From the NCBI GenBank assembly GCA_964019135.1, contig OZ025265.1:25519143-25583142 (forward strand): a stretch of DNA of 64,000 nt, given 5' to 3'. The notes below the pieces were generated by a model that was given only the letters and a program-made list of their open reading frames with translations, had not been told where the DNA came from and ran no database searches. This stretch comes from Arenicola marina (lineage: Eukaryota > Annelida > Polychaeta > Arenicolidae). Position numbers and translations under genes: made by a program. Positions 48,074-61,100 of this stretch are shown one piece after another. The stretch's first letter is position 1. Every line of letters starts with the position of its first letter.

Positions 48074-49545
48074 TGGGATCTTCTTTGAAGAATTAAACTA
48101 TATATGTGCCTTGATAGGCTCTTCTTTGAAGCAGTAAGACTATATATGTGCCTTGATAGGCTCTTTTTTGAAGAAGTAAGACTACATATGTGCCTTGATA
48201 GGCTCTTCTTCGAAGAAGTAAGACTATATATGTGCCTTGATAGGCTCTTCTTTGAAGCAGTAAGATTATATATGTGCCTTGATAGGCTCTTTTTTGAAGA
48301 AGTAAGACTGCATATGTGCCTTGATAGGCTCTTCTTCGAAGAAGTAAGACTATATATGTTCCTTGATAGGCTCTTCTTTGAAGCAGTAAGACTATATATG
48401 TGCCTTGATAGGCTCTTTTTTGAAGAAGTAAGACTACATATGTGCCTTGATAGGCTCTTCTTTGAAGAAGTAAGACTATATATGTGCCTTGATAGGCTCT
48501 TTTTTGAAGAAGTAAGACTGCATATGTGCCTTGATAGGCTCTTCTTCGAAGAAGTAAGACTATATATGTTCCTTGATAGGCTCTTCTTTGAAGCAGTAAG
48601 ACTATATATGTGCCTTGATAGGCTCTTTTTTGAAGAAGTAAGACTGCATATGTGCCTTGATAGGCTCTTCTTCGAAGAAGTAAGACTATATATGTTCCTT
48701 GATAGGCTCTTCTTTGAAGCAGTAAGACTATATATGTGCCTTGATAGGCTCTTTTTTGAAGAAGTAAGACTGCATATGTGCCTTGATAGGCTCTTCTTTG
48801 AAGCAGTAAGACTATATATGTGCCTTGATAGGCTCTTCTTTGAAGAAGTAAGATTATATATGTGCCTTGATAGGCTCTTCTTTGAAGCAATAAGACTATA
48901 TATGTGCCTTGATAGGCTCTTCTTTGAAGAAATAATACTATATATGTGCCTTGATAGGCTCTTCTTTGATGAAGTAAGACTATATATTTGCCTTGATAGG
49001 CTCTTCTTCGAAAAAGTAAGACTACATATATGCCTTGATAGGGTCTTTTTTGAAGAAGTAAGACTACATATGTGCCTTGATAGGCTCTTCTTCGAAGAAG
49101 TAAGACTATATATGTTCCTTGATAGGCTGTTCTTCGAAGAAGTAAGACTATATATATGCCTTGATAGGGTCTTTTTTGAAGAAGTAAGACTACATATGTG
49201 CCTTGATAGGCTCTTCTTCGAAGAAGTAAGACTATATATGTTCCTTGATAGGCTCTTCTTCGAAGAAGTAAGACTATATATGTGCCTTGATAGGCTCTTC
49301 TTTGAAGAAGTAAGACTATATATGTGCCTTGATAGGCTCTTTTTGAAGAAGTAAGACTATATATGTGCCTTGATAGGTTCGTCTTCGAAGAAGTAAGACT
49401 ATATATGTGCCTTGATAGGCTCTTCTTCGAAGAAGTAAGACTATATATGTGCCTTGATAGGCTCTTCTTTGAAGAAGTAAGACTATATATGTGCCTTGAT
49501 AGGCTCTTCTTTGAAGAAGCAAAACTATATATGTGCCTTGATATT
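48074..49545. repeat. Minisatellite, 42-bp unit, about 35 units, with higher-order structure
   Basis: Units of the form TATATATGTGCCTTGATAGG plus CTCTTCTTTGAAGAAGTAAGAC. Variant positions (GAAGCA or GAAGAA; ATATATGTT, GCATATGTG or ACATATGTG) recur in threes in the left half, giving a 126-bp higher-order unit. Because 42 is divisible by three, one plus frame is open for over 400 codons and one minus frame for about 265. There is no independent evidence of translation. Confidence 0.95.
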
Positions 49546-49709
49546 TAATTAAATTTATTATTAAATATGTGATAAATATAAATTAGTTGATCTCTCTGTC
49601 TACAAAAACCAAGGATTTTATTAGCAATGATAGACGTATTCTTCATGTAATATGTATAGTTTGATGTATACAACTGATTACTTAGCCATTCGTACAATTT
49701 GTGATACAG

Positions 49710-50186
49710 GCTGCAGACAGGCAAGAATGTCCTGTGGATGCTGCCTTATTTGGAGGAGGGATTCCTGAAGATGAGCCTCCAGGACTTGGGGGCATTATTG
49801 AAGATATTGAAGAACAACCCGCTGGACGATTATCTTTTAAGGTACGTGCTGTCTTCAGCTTGTTCTCTGTAGTATATATCTACCAGCGTCGTATATATAT
49901 ATATATGTACTGCTTTTTACGAATAACCACTTTGTTCATTTTGTGCGCCTACAAAAGTCTTCAGCCAAACACCTTCCGTCCATATTAGGACGCCCATATA
50001 TCAAATGAAGAATGACGAATTCACCACGAACCGCTGTTATTTCAGGAGAAAGCTCATGATTTGCTGGAGGACTCCAGATATCCTGCCCTGCTGAGCTTAC
50101 TAATCAAGGAGTCTCCGGCAGCAAAGGCGGCTATTCGTGATGTAGCAGCTAGCGTGGATGATACGCAACGAGATGTCGCAGCTTAA
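49710..50186 (+). CDS. 3' end of an unrecognised gene (two exons)
   Basis: Exon 49710-49841 follows a good acceptor (TGATACAG) and ends at AAG|GTACGT. Exon 50046-50186 follows TTATTTCAG and ends in TAA. The phases agree (0/0). Together they encode 90 residues, including GGGIPEDEPPGLGGIIEDIE, LLEDSRYPALLSLLIKE and DDTQRDVAA. The region is acidic, then probably helical. I do not recognise the family. The exons directly follow the 42-bp array, which would therefore be intronic or end at this gene. No upstream exon could be placed, so the start is unknown. A domesticated transposon protein is possible. Confidence 0.45.
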
Positions 50187-50989
50187 ACGAGCTGACACAG
50201 AGATTGAGACCTTGTCTGCGCGTTTCACGCTGTGTTCCCGTCAGCGCTTCTTGCAATTACAGCAGTTAAACGTGCTGGAATAGTGCTGGTATATATTATT
50301 ATACATATTATATGTCATACATTTCAACTTTCTATTTAGCAAAAACCAGCGAATTGACTTCTTTATTTTATTTGAGAAATATCATGAAGTCCCATAGGCA
50401 TCCATGTCAAATTTTGGAAGGGAGTTGGGATATTTGACACCAGATATGAGAAAAAAAACATGTTGACCTATCCATTTTTTGCTTCTTTGTGATTAGTAGA
50501 CAATTAGATTCATATAATATAAATTTCACAGTTTTTCGCCGTAAGTGATTCAATGACGCTTATTACCCTTACTTTCGAAGACTATCTGAATGAACTCAAC
50601 CAATATACGTACATAGAAAGTAATGGGGTTCCGCAAAAAATTCCATTCGCTAGAGGGCGCTGGTACGCAAGTCAGGCCGGAAGTCGGATCAGCATCAGAG
50701 ATCCAGGCAGTGTTTACATTGCGTGCGGGTGAATGTTTTCTTTTCTTGACAACTACAAACATGCCTATAGACGTTATAGGGGTTGGTTCAGCTGGAAATC
50801 AACTATTGTTATGTACCTTAATACTGAGGTTTGCACTGTCGCTTTACAGCATGCATGCCGTGTTTGAACAATCACCTGTGACAAGAGATAACCAACGCTC
50901 GTCTCGGCTCACCTACATGTATTCATTTGGCTTTAAGGATTGTGTATGGGGTAAACAATGGAGGAGACTCACTGTATTAAGTATGTGTT

Positions 50990-52275
50990 CCGATATTTGT
51001 CCTGGACATAAAATATGTTCATTAAATGCTAGAGGGTTACAAAAAGACATAAAAAGGAAGCAAGTATGGCACTGGCTAAGAGAAGAGAAGAACGTAGACA
51101 TTGCTTTTCTGCAGGAAACACATTGCACAAGACTGTGTGAAAACAAGTGGAAGACTGAATGGGGAGGGGAAATTCACTTTGCACACGGTGAGAGTAACTC
51201 TAGAGGGGTTTCGATATTGATTAGAAAAGGGTTTGCTTGTGAACTGCATTCGGTCATCGGTGATGAAAAGGGGAGATATATCATGCTAGATTTAACAATA
51301 AGAGAAATGAGGATAACACTAGTTAATCTGTATGGGCCAAACGAAGACAACCCCGATTTCTTCGTAGACATATTTAATATTCTAGATGATAACTTATTAT
51401 CAGGAAATCGGATAATTGGTGGATATTTTAATTGTATCCTTGAGAAAGATTTAGATAAAGAGGGAGGAAAGAGTGACTACTCAAATATTAAAGCTAGAAA
51501 CGCAATTAAAACATACATGGAAGAAAGCGGTCTGGCAGACGTGTGGCGTATTCAGCATGAGGGTAAAAGAGAGTTCACCTATTATACACGTTATCCTGAA
51601 TTAATATTCTCACGCCTAGATTTCTTTTTGATGTCTTATAACTTATCGAATTTGACTCAACACTCCTCAATCCTGCCAAAGTTTCTCTCGGATCACTGCG
51701 GTATTAATGGTACTTTCTCTTGAGGTCTGAAAGGGGAAGAGGTTTTTGGAAATTTAACTGCTCCCTTCTGCAGGACAAAGATTATACACAACTGGTAAAG
51801 GACACTCTGTTAAATACAATAAATATAGAACAAGAAGCTGATGACATGCTGATGTCGGATACTATTAAAAATAATGTAAAGGTAGCTACTATTCGGTATT
51901 CGTCACGGAAGAAACAATCAGAGGAAAATATATTGTCGGCCTTAGAAAAGAGACTTAAAAGATTAGAACAGAAGCTGATAGACGGAATTCAAGAAGTAGA
52001 GGGTGACATAGTACTCGTTAAGGAAGACATGGATAATATACTGGAGGCAAGGACCAAAGAGGCTATAATAAGAAGCAAGGCAGCATGGTATGAAAATGGT
52101 GAAAAATCAACAAAGTTCTTCTTAAATCTAGAAAACAAGAAACTTTATTAAGAAATTTATAAATAGACTTAAACTGGCAGATGGGTCTGAAGTACAGGGG
52201 AAAGCCAATGTACTCAAAGAAATAGAAACATTTTATACCGATTTATACACAGGGAACGTAGACGCATTGAACTTT
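50990..52275 (+). pseudogene. Tx1/L1-like LINE ORF2: endonuclease and start of RT region, frame-broken
   Basis: From about 51000 the plus strand encodes an apurinic-type endonuclease/exonuclease/phosphatase domain: SLNARGLQ, then VDIAFLQETHC (catalytic Glu), RGVSILIRKG, VNLYGPNED, a GGYFNC segment where a GDFN motif is usual, FSRLDFFL, and terminal LSDHCGI. A stop follows at 51721-51723. The frame then shifts to RGRGFWKFNCSLLQDKDY and a charged helical linker to NGEKSTKFFLNLENK. It shifts again to FINRLKLADGSEVQGKANVL and is cut near 52275 by unrelated palindromic DNA. The order endonuclease, linker, RT start matches Tx1/L1-type ORF2. The RT core is missing and the Asp of GDFN is replaced by Tyr, so the copy is inactive. 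The open frame extends upstream to 50623, but that part shows no LINE motif. Confidence 0.85.
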
Positions 52276-52303
52276 CATTCCTGTCTCCATATGATATCTA
52301 TGG

Positions 52304-52415
52304 CTAGCCTGAATGTTCAGACGTTACAGTTTGACAGTCTGATGCTGTCTGGTCTGATACTGTTACAGTCACAAGAACAAGTGTCAAGACTGTACCGTCT
52401 GAACATTCAGGCTAG
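52304..52415. repeat. Inverted repeat with perfect 20-bp arms
   Basis: 52304-52323 (CTAGCCTGAATGTTCAGACG) is the exact reverse complement of 52396-52415. The loop contains several CTGATGCTGT-like repeats. It probably represents an older MITE end cluster inside the dead LINE. Confidence 0.85.
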
Positions 52416-52419
52416 GCTA

Positions 52420-53148
52420 TTATCGCAAGTGCCCCCAGGCAAGCCCACTTCTCTAGGGGCACAACGGTGACAATGTTAAAATCCTTCGACGTTAGTAGGG
52501 AATCGACTGTAGCTTTTATTATAATGTGGGCGCGTACAATAATAGTGCTTACGTATTCTATATACCTTGTTCTATCTTCTGACATCAAGAAAGTGTGTCA
52601 ACACTAGATTGTTGCAGTCATATTTTCGCGAACAAATGTTGGAGCATGCGACTTTTCCCTACCAACCGCCATGCGTATGAAGCGCCACCTGGCGAATCCC
52701 GCCGCCATTTGAACCATTGGTAGCCTGGGTCCCAAATTTTGTAACAGTCAATGACCTGTGAAAGAGGGCGCTGCTGTTGTCCTTGAATTCAAAGTGAGCG
52801 ACTGACAAGGCCCTCTAGCGGGGAGTCCTATGCTAACGGAGAGGAGGAACCAAGTCGCATTCACAGGTACCGGCATCCGCCCAAAACAAATATGGCGGAC
52901 GGCTGGTCGGGAACAGTTGTGTGCTCCAAAATTTCTTCACGAAAATATAACCGAAACAACCTAGTGTCGACACACTTTATTGATGTCAGATGATAGAACA
53001 AGGTATATAGAATACGTAAACACTATGATTGTTCGAGCACACATTATAATAAAAGCTACAGTCGATTCCCTACTAACGTCGAAAGATTTTAACATTGTTA
53101 CCGTTGTGCCCCTAGAGAAGGCGGCTTGCCTGGGGGCACTTGCGCCAA
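52420..53148. mobile_element. 729-bp MITE with long inverted arms and 9-bp target duplication
   Basis: The ends TTATCGCAAGTGCCCCCAGG and its near-inverse (52420 and 53148) extend into arms of about 190 bp. The 9-bp direct repeat GCTAGGCTA flanks it exactly (52411-52419 and 53149-53157). A 9-bp duplication is characteristic of Mutator-like transposases. The interior holds no recognisable transposase. Confidence 0.85.
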
Positions 53149-53155
53149 GCTAGGC

Positions 53156-53205
53156 TAGTGCTAAATCACCCTGGCCACTGTTGTGGCCAGGGTGATTTAG
53201 CACTA
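53156..53205. repeat. Perfect 23-bp hairpin with 4-nt loop
   Basis: 53156-53178 and 53183-53205 are exact reverse complements around TGTT. It lies directly beside the right target duplication of the 729-bp MITE. Confidence 0.95.
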
Positions 53206-56200
53206 AGGCTAGGCCTAATATATGGCTAAAACAGGTAAATAGATCTAGCAGACTTTATCTGACTTGTTTTAGCTTGGACTAAAACTAAAAGTTATATCAA
53301 AATACCAACCTTCAATCTCAACAAAACATACTGACAAGTAGACGTCAACAAATCAACGACTAAGTCAGTTATTTGTCTAATTTGACCAGGGTTTGACAGA
53401 CGCGAAGACGACACTCGACTTGGTCACTTGTCTGACTTAAAAAATTGACAACCAGGGGCTGAAATATTCATGAAAACTGTCATAGCAATCAGTTGAAATA
53501 AACAGATGACTTTCAAAAATAATACACACCTTGTCTAAATTTCTTATGACTTAGATCTATGCCAAACAGCAAAAAAAAGTTGAGATTCGAACGCTTTTGC
53601 CAGATTCGCATTTTCCGGATGTTGGCATCAGACGGCGTTCCGCCAGTAGCCGGGAGAAATTGTGAATAAAAATGCCCCGGGAGAAATTGTGAATAAAAAT
53701 GTCATCAATGTTTTATAGTTTTCATAATCATTATTCTACCTTATTCTGGCAAATAAAGCAATAAAATAATAATTGTAGGCTTATATTCTGTTATATATTC
53801 TGGAACATTCTGAAATGACTCCTATTATCGCCTTCACTCGCCGCCATGACGCGCGGTTGACGTTTTTTTAATCGTATAGTATGGCAATGTATGGCAAGCC
53901 AAACGTATCATTTTTGATATTTTTTTGCCCTTTGTATACGTTACCATAAAACGTATCATTTTTGATTTTTTTTCCCCCTTTGTATACGTTACCATAATAG
54001 CTCGCTAGAGCTCGCTATTATTGAATGGATTTCTCTTTATTTTCTTTGATTTTGGCGGCCATGTTGAAAAAGGGGGGCCATTTTGTCTTATTCAAATGAA
54101 TTCTTATTTTGCGTTGTTCACCAGGTCAAACTGCAAAAGTACAGACAAATTCGTACAATAATATCTTGGAACTATTATTTTAAAGACTTTCTTTTGTTAT
54201 CTTGGCGGTCAACTTGAAAATGGCGGCCATTTTGAAATATCTTACCTGAGTCCATAGTGCAATTTTTCCGTACCTCACTACAACTCTACAAGTGTACCAA
54301 ATTTGGTTCTTTTACCACCAGATTACAACCCATTGCAGGACCGCCGCGGGTACTAGTACATACCTCAGCAAGAATAGCAAATCCAACCCGCCCCCTCCTC
54401 CCTTCGCCGCTCCCCCACCACCCCCACCGCCACCAACCCTCACAATTTCTGCCAGATTTCACCGATCCCGGCTTCTCCGCCCCTCAACGGATCATCAAAT
54501 CCGGTCGCCGAAAATCAGAATCAGAACGATGTCTTATCCCTTCCCCACCCCACCCCTGGCGCCCGTCCCCCACCCCAGACCCCCGGTGCAGCTCGGTAAC
54601 CCCACCAAAGAGAAACATTCTACCAAGTCCACACCCTACGAGGATCTTGAAGCTATTGTTAAATTGATAGAAACGTTTCTGTTGATACGATACCGTGCAG
54701 GATACGGCGCTACTATTCAACCACGTGCTTTTGTTTACATTCTAACACGGTATGTCATCGGTGGCGCCTCGGTTTGTTTTGTCACAGTTGGCCCATAGGG
54801 GAAGTTTACAGTTGGGCATCCTATTATACATATGCCTCATGCATCAATCAAGCGCGAATCCACCCAAATCTAGAATGAAGAAGCGTTTGAAATAAAGTAA
54901 TCTTACATCGTGACAATTGTTGTACGACGCCTACTTAAGCAATGTTACCCCCAAAACCAACTTCAGAGCGTCCTTTGCGACTTTGCTTTGTTTTACAGGA
55001 AACGAATATGAAAGAAAGCGACTACATGATTGGCTGAACTTGACGTAATTTTGGGGGAATGCGCCAAATTTCGCGTCATTTTAAAGGCTGTCAAAATAGT
55101 CAACGCATTAGCCGTTGTGCAGTGGCGAAAGCCACAAAGATTTGTATTTGAGGAGAATATTCTTATTTTTGTGCAGTCAGCAAATCTAAGAGGATGGACA
55201 GAAAATGACGTTTAAGATAGTACCGTGGGGCCACCTAGCGACTGCAATTTATATGTGACCGTTTGTCGACGTTGCAACCATTTGTTCTCTTCGAAATCTC
55301 CATATTAATACAATGTACTTGACAGGAAATAATATAAACTAAATGTATGATGATCTTTGGCCAATTTTTTTTATACCCGAAATTCCGTAAGTGACAATGC
55401 TGAGTTTCCATAGGGGGTTAGGGTGGGACGGTTCAAGCTCACATTGCAAAAAAATAGCATGAAAACCTATTCATATTATTGTATTATTCTTGTAAGTATA
55501 TAACAAAGTAATCCTTGCGCAAAAAAAAATCAGGATGTTTTATCGTCTTGTTTGATTTTTACAATCAAAAATAAGTGAAAATAGCTGTAACTCCCATAGG
55601 CTGCTATGCTAAAGCGTGATAGGGTGACAGGGGGCTTCTACCTCACTTTTTGGAAAAAACCTGAAAACACCTTTTTTTTATTATTGCCTTGTAATAAGCA
55701 GGGGGGATCTGAAAACATTTGCCGCTGGAGGATCCACCAATTTTCTGACGACCCGGAGGGGGGATCCACGCCGCCTAAGATCCAGGGGCGGATCCAAAAA
55801 ATCTGGTTAGGGTGGCCGGTTGCAGGATCGGATCCAAATATGCTGGATAGGGGGGGGGGCTCGGTTTTGGTTTGCATATGTTGAATGGTATACATTATGT
55901 AAATTTCGGTCCTCTGGATCCGCTCCTGCGTTCTTCCTCAAAACGGCACGCATCAGATGTCCTAAATTTTGCATTGAAAAACGGCATTCTTCCTAACAAA
56001 ACAATCGGGGGGGGGATTATATGATTTACCAGCGAGTAGCCCACTCCCCCCTTCATTACTTCATTACAAAATAACTGAAGCCCCCAAGGTCTCATTGCAT
56101 ATTTATGCCACTTCCGTTTCCTGTACATACGCAAAGTCGCAAAGGACCATTGTAATCAGAGTGTGGGGAACCGGCTGGCTGCATGGTTCATGCTTAAAAT

Positions 56201-56761
56201 ATCCAGTTTATATATTGTTTGCTTTGGTCCAGGTATTTCCATAAAGTTACAAACTGTAAACTATCAAATTATAATATAATTATAGATAGCACATTATCGC
56301 TCAATACCGCATAAAGGCCGTTCGTTCAGACCGTTGCAATCGTTGTATTTTGCCTCTTAAGTGTTTTGGCCCCGCAATGCGTTGAAAGCTCTCGAATAGC
56401 AACAATAATATTTTAACAAAAAATCAATAACGCATAAAAAATCCATTAATTTAGTGAAATGCTATATCTAACAACCATCTTATGTTTTTTTTATGTGATT
56501 TGTGCAGTTCAACAATTGCAACATTCAAGCGGAGCACTGATTTTGCGTTCGGTTTATCTTGATCCGCACACAAGCGCATATATGTGCGAAAGTATGTACG
56601 CCCATGCTCGAAATATCTGCACCAATTACTCTGCTCGATACTCAAACTCACCCATTGTATTCGCCTCTGATCGGTCCATATAAGGATCGTTTTTTAAGTG
56701 ACCATAGATACCACGCGCATGCATGTGATACGTGATAACATATATTACCTCATGCGACAGG
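53206..56761. other. Gene-free stretch
   Basis: Contains a near-perfect 50-bp tandem duplication (about 53899-53948 and 53949-53998, around AAACGTATCATTTTTGAT), CCATTTTG/CAAAATGG-type segments near 54055-54240 and a C-rich Pro/Ser-coding stretch (54380-54620) without ATG or splice support. No gene was recognised. Confidence 0.4.
55783..55928. mobile_element. MITE with CAGGGGCGGATCC / GGATCCGCTCCTG ends
   Basis: Inverted ends CAGGGGCGGATCCA and TGGATCCGCTCCTG, with a G-run rich interior. Same family as 15028-15310 and 38698-38846. Confidence 0.65.
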
Positions 56762-57053
56762 AAAATTCGCACATCAAGGTGTTCCCGTCACTTCGAGAAT
56801 AGGGTGAGTCTAAAATCGACTTCATTGTGATTAAAAGGATCCACCATTATCAATATAACGTAAGGGAATTGCAAAAGTATACTTTTATGTTGTAAACTGA
56901 CTGACGATATTCAAGGTATCTCCTGCCACATTACTATGTGGGTCGGCATTGTCTTGTCTTTGTAACAGGAATTACTTGACCCAATTCTGTGAGAGGTCAA
57001 TATGAGACATATGGCGATGATATAGCTATTCGCATAATAATTAATCAAGGCAT

Positions 57054-57337
57054 GGGCGAATCCAGGCGGGGGGGGGGGGGGGTTAGGGGGTCCGCCCTCC
57101 CTTTTTTGATGAAGCATGCCGTTTTTCAATGCAAAACTCAGGCCATCTGAGGCGTACCCCTCCCCGCACCACCCCCCTTTTAAAGAAGAACACTATCTTA
57201 ACCCCCTCCCGGTCGTCAAGACATGTGTGGAACCCCCGGTCGCTATTTTGTTCAGCCCCCCCCCCCTACACTCCGGTCGCAAGTTTCAATGGACAACCCC
57301 CCGCCCTTTCGAATTCCTGGATCCGCCCTTGTCAATG
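57054..57337. mobile_element. MITE shared with segment A
   Basis: Counterpart of 15028-15310, with the same ends and the same flanks; inserted before the duplication. Confidence 0.65.
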
Positions 57338-58044
57338 GATAACATAAAATTCCATTCGGCAGGTTTAAATATCCCGAGTAAAATAAATCTTTATGAGAGA
57401 GTCTAACTCTCATAAATTCAGTGCAAGCCTTGTGAAGTCTGTGCGGTGAGTAACAAAACTGCCGTGGGTGAACTTCTTGAACAAATTTGGAATCACGTGC
57501 TTTTGAAGGTCTAAACGGGAATTATTTCTTGACGATAAGAAAAACAAATATCAATAAAATAAATAACGTGACGTTTGTGATAACCATACAGATAATAATT
57601 ATATTTATTGGATTCATATAATGGCCGCAGACACGCTCTTGGGCGACAGCTATCAGACGATGTCGGTCACACCCAGAGAAGCATATCATGTTGGCAACTA
57701 GCCCCGTCGTAACATCACATTGATATATCCAAAGCATTGGAAATTGTTCCTGCAGAAAAAATGAAACATCTCGGTGCTGCACAAACCACCCTAGTGGGTG
57801 AGTTGGTACACCTGCATAGTACCCTAAGTTCCTGCGAGAGCTTCGGGGTAATATACTTAGTGAACGTACTTATACTGTTATATAAATAAAACTGGCTTCA
57901 TATCATACGAGTTGTGGCTATATAATCATAAGTAAAATAACGAAACCGTCTTTGATCGATGGGCGTTTCACTCATCCACCGAAATATCAATCAGAAGCAT
58001 AATCATAATAATAATAATAACTAACCATCACAGCTAGGTGTCTG

Positions 58045-58050
58045 TTTATT
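58045..58050 (-). promoter_or_regulatory. AATAAA poly(A) signal of GH16 copy 3
   Basis: On the minus strand AATAAAATAAA starts 78 nt after the stop codon, a usual place for a short 3' UTR. Confidence 0.6.
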
Positions 58051-58127
58051 TTATTAAAACAAATTTAACATTTCGTGAGACACCGGTGGGATAGCGACCC
58101 AACATTTTCCGTGACGCACCAACCATT

Positions 58128-61100
58128 CTATGGGATGAGTTGGTACACCTGCACCGAGTTGACCTGCATGGTACCGGTGTCTCCGCGAGTCCAGGTCCAG
58201 TACCAGTCATCTTGGGCGCTGTAGAAAGAGTTCATGCCATCCTTCTGACTCATCCCGTTGTTCCAAGGTTTCGGGTATTGGTCTCCTCTGTTAGAGGCCT
58301 GCGAGTCGTCCGGGATGAAGCCATTGGTGCCTCCAACAGCCACGTTGAGAAGGAAGTGGAACTGTAGGAGTGAATTCAGGGATGAGTTTGGGGGCAGATA
58401 CACTGAATATAATTCCTAAAACAAGTCTTTATCCTTTATCAGAAATGATTGCACGAACGTTATTTTTATCAAATGATGTGGATCTCAAGCATGTGTGTAT
58501 TCAAATTGTAAGACATTGTGTAAAATATAAAATAACATTCGTCGTAAAATCATTACGACTTCTATTCGAAGAAACACGACCATTAGTAGGAAAGTTAATA
58601 AAATCAGTAACAGAGTTGATATATGATAAACATTATATATATTTGCCTAATCAAATCGATAAAATGTGTTAATTAAGTCGAGAACTATGCTTAATAAAAT
58701 TCGTTTACGGCAACCCAAGACATAGTTATATCTAATGGCGGACTAAAAATTACTACCAAAGTTGACTTGATTGACTATGCAAAAGATATTCACATATTTT
58801 TGTTTCATATAAATGATAAAATTTTTCGACTCGTTGTCCCTCATGAAAAGGAAAAGCGTCACTAACTTATACTAAACTAATACAGCTTCTTTGGATAAGA
58901 GGTCATCGAAAAAACCGGTGTTCGTTTTCTCAAGGTAAATATGGTCTATGAAGTACATTTCGTCTCTTAGATCATGATTAATGGGTAAAAGCTTACGTTC
59001 TGGTCGAATGGTGCCATCAGGGAGCCGTCTGCCCACGGGTTCGTGGGAGGAGGATTCCATGGTGCACCGAAGTCATAGAAACCCGTCCAGCTGGGGTTCT
59101 GGTCGATCTGGGGGTTAGGCACGCTCAAGATCAGGAGATCATCAACGTAGAACCTGGAAGTAGATGAGTGAGTAATGATCATGATCTTGCGACAGTTACT
59201 CATCTGCAAAATGACGTGTTGAGTACGTCATGACAACATCGCATGGGATTTGTAACATGAGTTGCCCATGTCATTTATCTTTTTAGATTTTGCCCATAAT
59301 CGTCGATATAAAAGCAATGATTATGAGCTACTTATTTCGTGTTATGTCATCGTAAGATTATGTCCAAGGATACCAATTCTGGAGGTATATACAAGATCAT
59401 TGTACGTCAAATCAATAACCTACATCACAAAAGAAGTATGTAACCAGGCACAAAGCAACACTATTATATTGGTAGTGTTGTAATGACATACGTTTGCTTT
59501 GGGCTATATGTTGCGATTCGCCATTAACGTATCTAACTTACCAAATAGTTTGCTAATGATCAAATTCTAGCCAGTTCAGCCCATCACACCGTGTATTAAG
59601 CTATTTATGTATCAGGGAATACTCAGGAAGAAAAGGGTTAATACAGTGAAAGAATGGAAGCAACTAGTTTATAGCCCTATTCTTCCAGTGGCCATACCTC
59701 AGACCATTGGGACTCCAGTCCATGACGTAGACGTGGAAGTTGTTGCTATAATCCATCGAAGTGTTGAAGCTGGAAGAAATAGCATGGCGTTTCAGTCCAA
59801 TAATAGTATGAACGCTGCAGAACATCGAATATACTATTGCATTTCGGCTAATTATTGTGAGAACAACATTGCGGCAACTGAAGTGGAATAACCATAAGTG
59901 TATAGCTGCATATACATATATCAAATATTGTCACAACATTCTGTAAGCATTGAAGCTGTGCTAAACACTGAGACAGGGATAACAAGCGAGGACCCACTGG
60001 TGGTTGGTGGTCAGATAATATCTGTTCTGTTGCCAGTCTACTCCCCAGTGGAGGGTGGACCCCATCTTCTGAATACCGGCATACTCCCCACTGTCTCTGA
60101 ACACCAGATCCTCGTTACCTTAAAAACAATTCGATAAATTGATATGATTTGATAACAATATTATTTGCCACACATGTGACTTTTTTTAATGTTACAATAA
60201 TATTATAATTCGTCCATTACAAAAGCACTGATTGTAAAATACTAATGTTTAATGCCGACCAATGAAAAAAAACCATTTTCCATACCATGTAACCTAGGCA
60301 TTACAGTAGATACATAAAATCCCTTCTATCCGGGACTCACCGATGATTTCAACCATGTCCATTTCGCCGGAAGTTGGCCATCCGCCATAAACATAATCTT
60401 CTGGTAGGAGCCACATGGCTAGAGGGGGAAGGGGGGGGGGGGTAATATTGGATTGAACAAGAGGTAAACAACAAGAACCTTTTGTCAAACTAACTTGCAT
60501 CTTTGCCCCGTTCCACCTATTTCAACATTTTTACTATAATGCTATATATTTTCTGAAATAATATATAATGAATATACACATGCACTATTCATATGCATAA
60601 TCGGTAAAGAGGGGCGTACTAATAGGTGATGAGGTATGTTCCTGATACATACGTAAGTCATAAAGGTCCTTTTCAATGTCATTGGAAACGTTCAATAAGA
60701 CGCCAAAGAGAAGGCACAATACTAAAAAAACTATGCAATATAGCATTGACTGGACATTGAAATGGGAATATATAACATAACAGTCCGGCTTATATTAGAT
60801 GAAAGAGGGTAGTTGGCACTGACCGGGCCACATCCAGTCTCCGAGCGGCATCTTGGCCTCGATGACGGCGCGTCCGTAGGTGAAGGAAAACCGCTGGTAG
60901 GAGCGCAGTCTGGCGGACATAATGGGCGGGATGTCGTTGCCAACACGGTAACAACCGCTATTATCGCCCATGGTGCACTGGCCATAGAGGGCTGAAAGGA
61001 AATGGTCAAATGAAATGGACATTTAACGTTTGTCCAAAGTTTCAGATTCCGGCATATAAGTTTACATTAAATAATGTCACTATGCAAGTAGAACAAATAA

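Noticed and set aside
48104..49354. 416-codon open frame across the 42-bp array as a repeat protein
   Set aside because: The unit is a multiple of three, so open frames follow from the repeat itself, and the minus strand is also open. No start context, signal peptide or splice support separates it from a plain minisatellite.
39570..49545. CRISPR-like arrays
   Set aside because: The repeats are head-to-tail without unique spacers and the DNA is animal nuclear; they are minisatellites.
50623..50989. N-terminal region of the Tx1-like ORF
   Set aside because: No endonuclease motif occurs before about 51000 and the composition differs. It may be flank or 5' UTR that happens to be open.
54257..54798. 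Pro/Ser-rich frames of 136-168 codons
   Set aside because: They arise from a C-rich stretch, overlap in two frames and have no splice or domain support.
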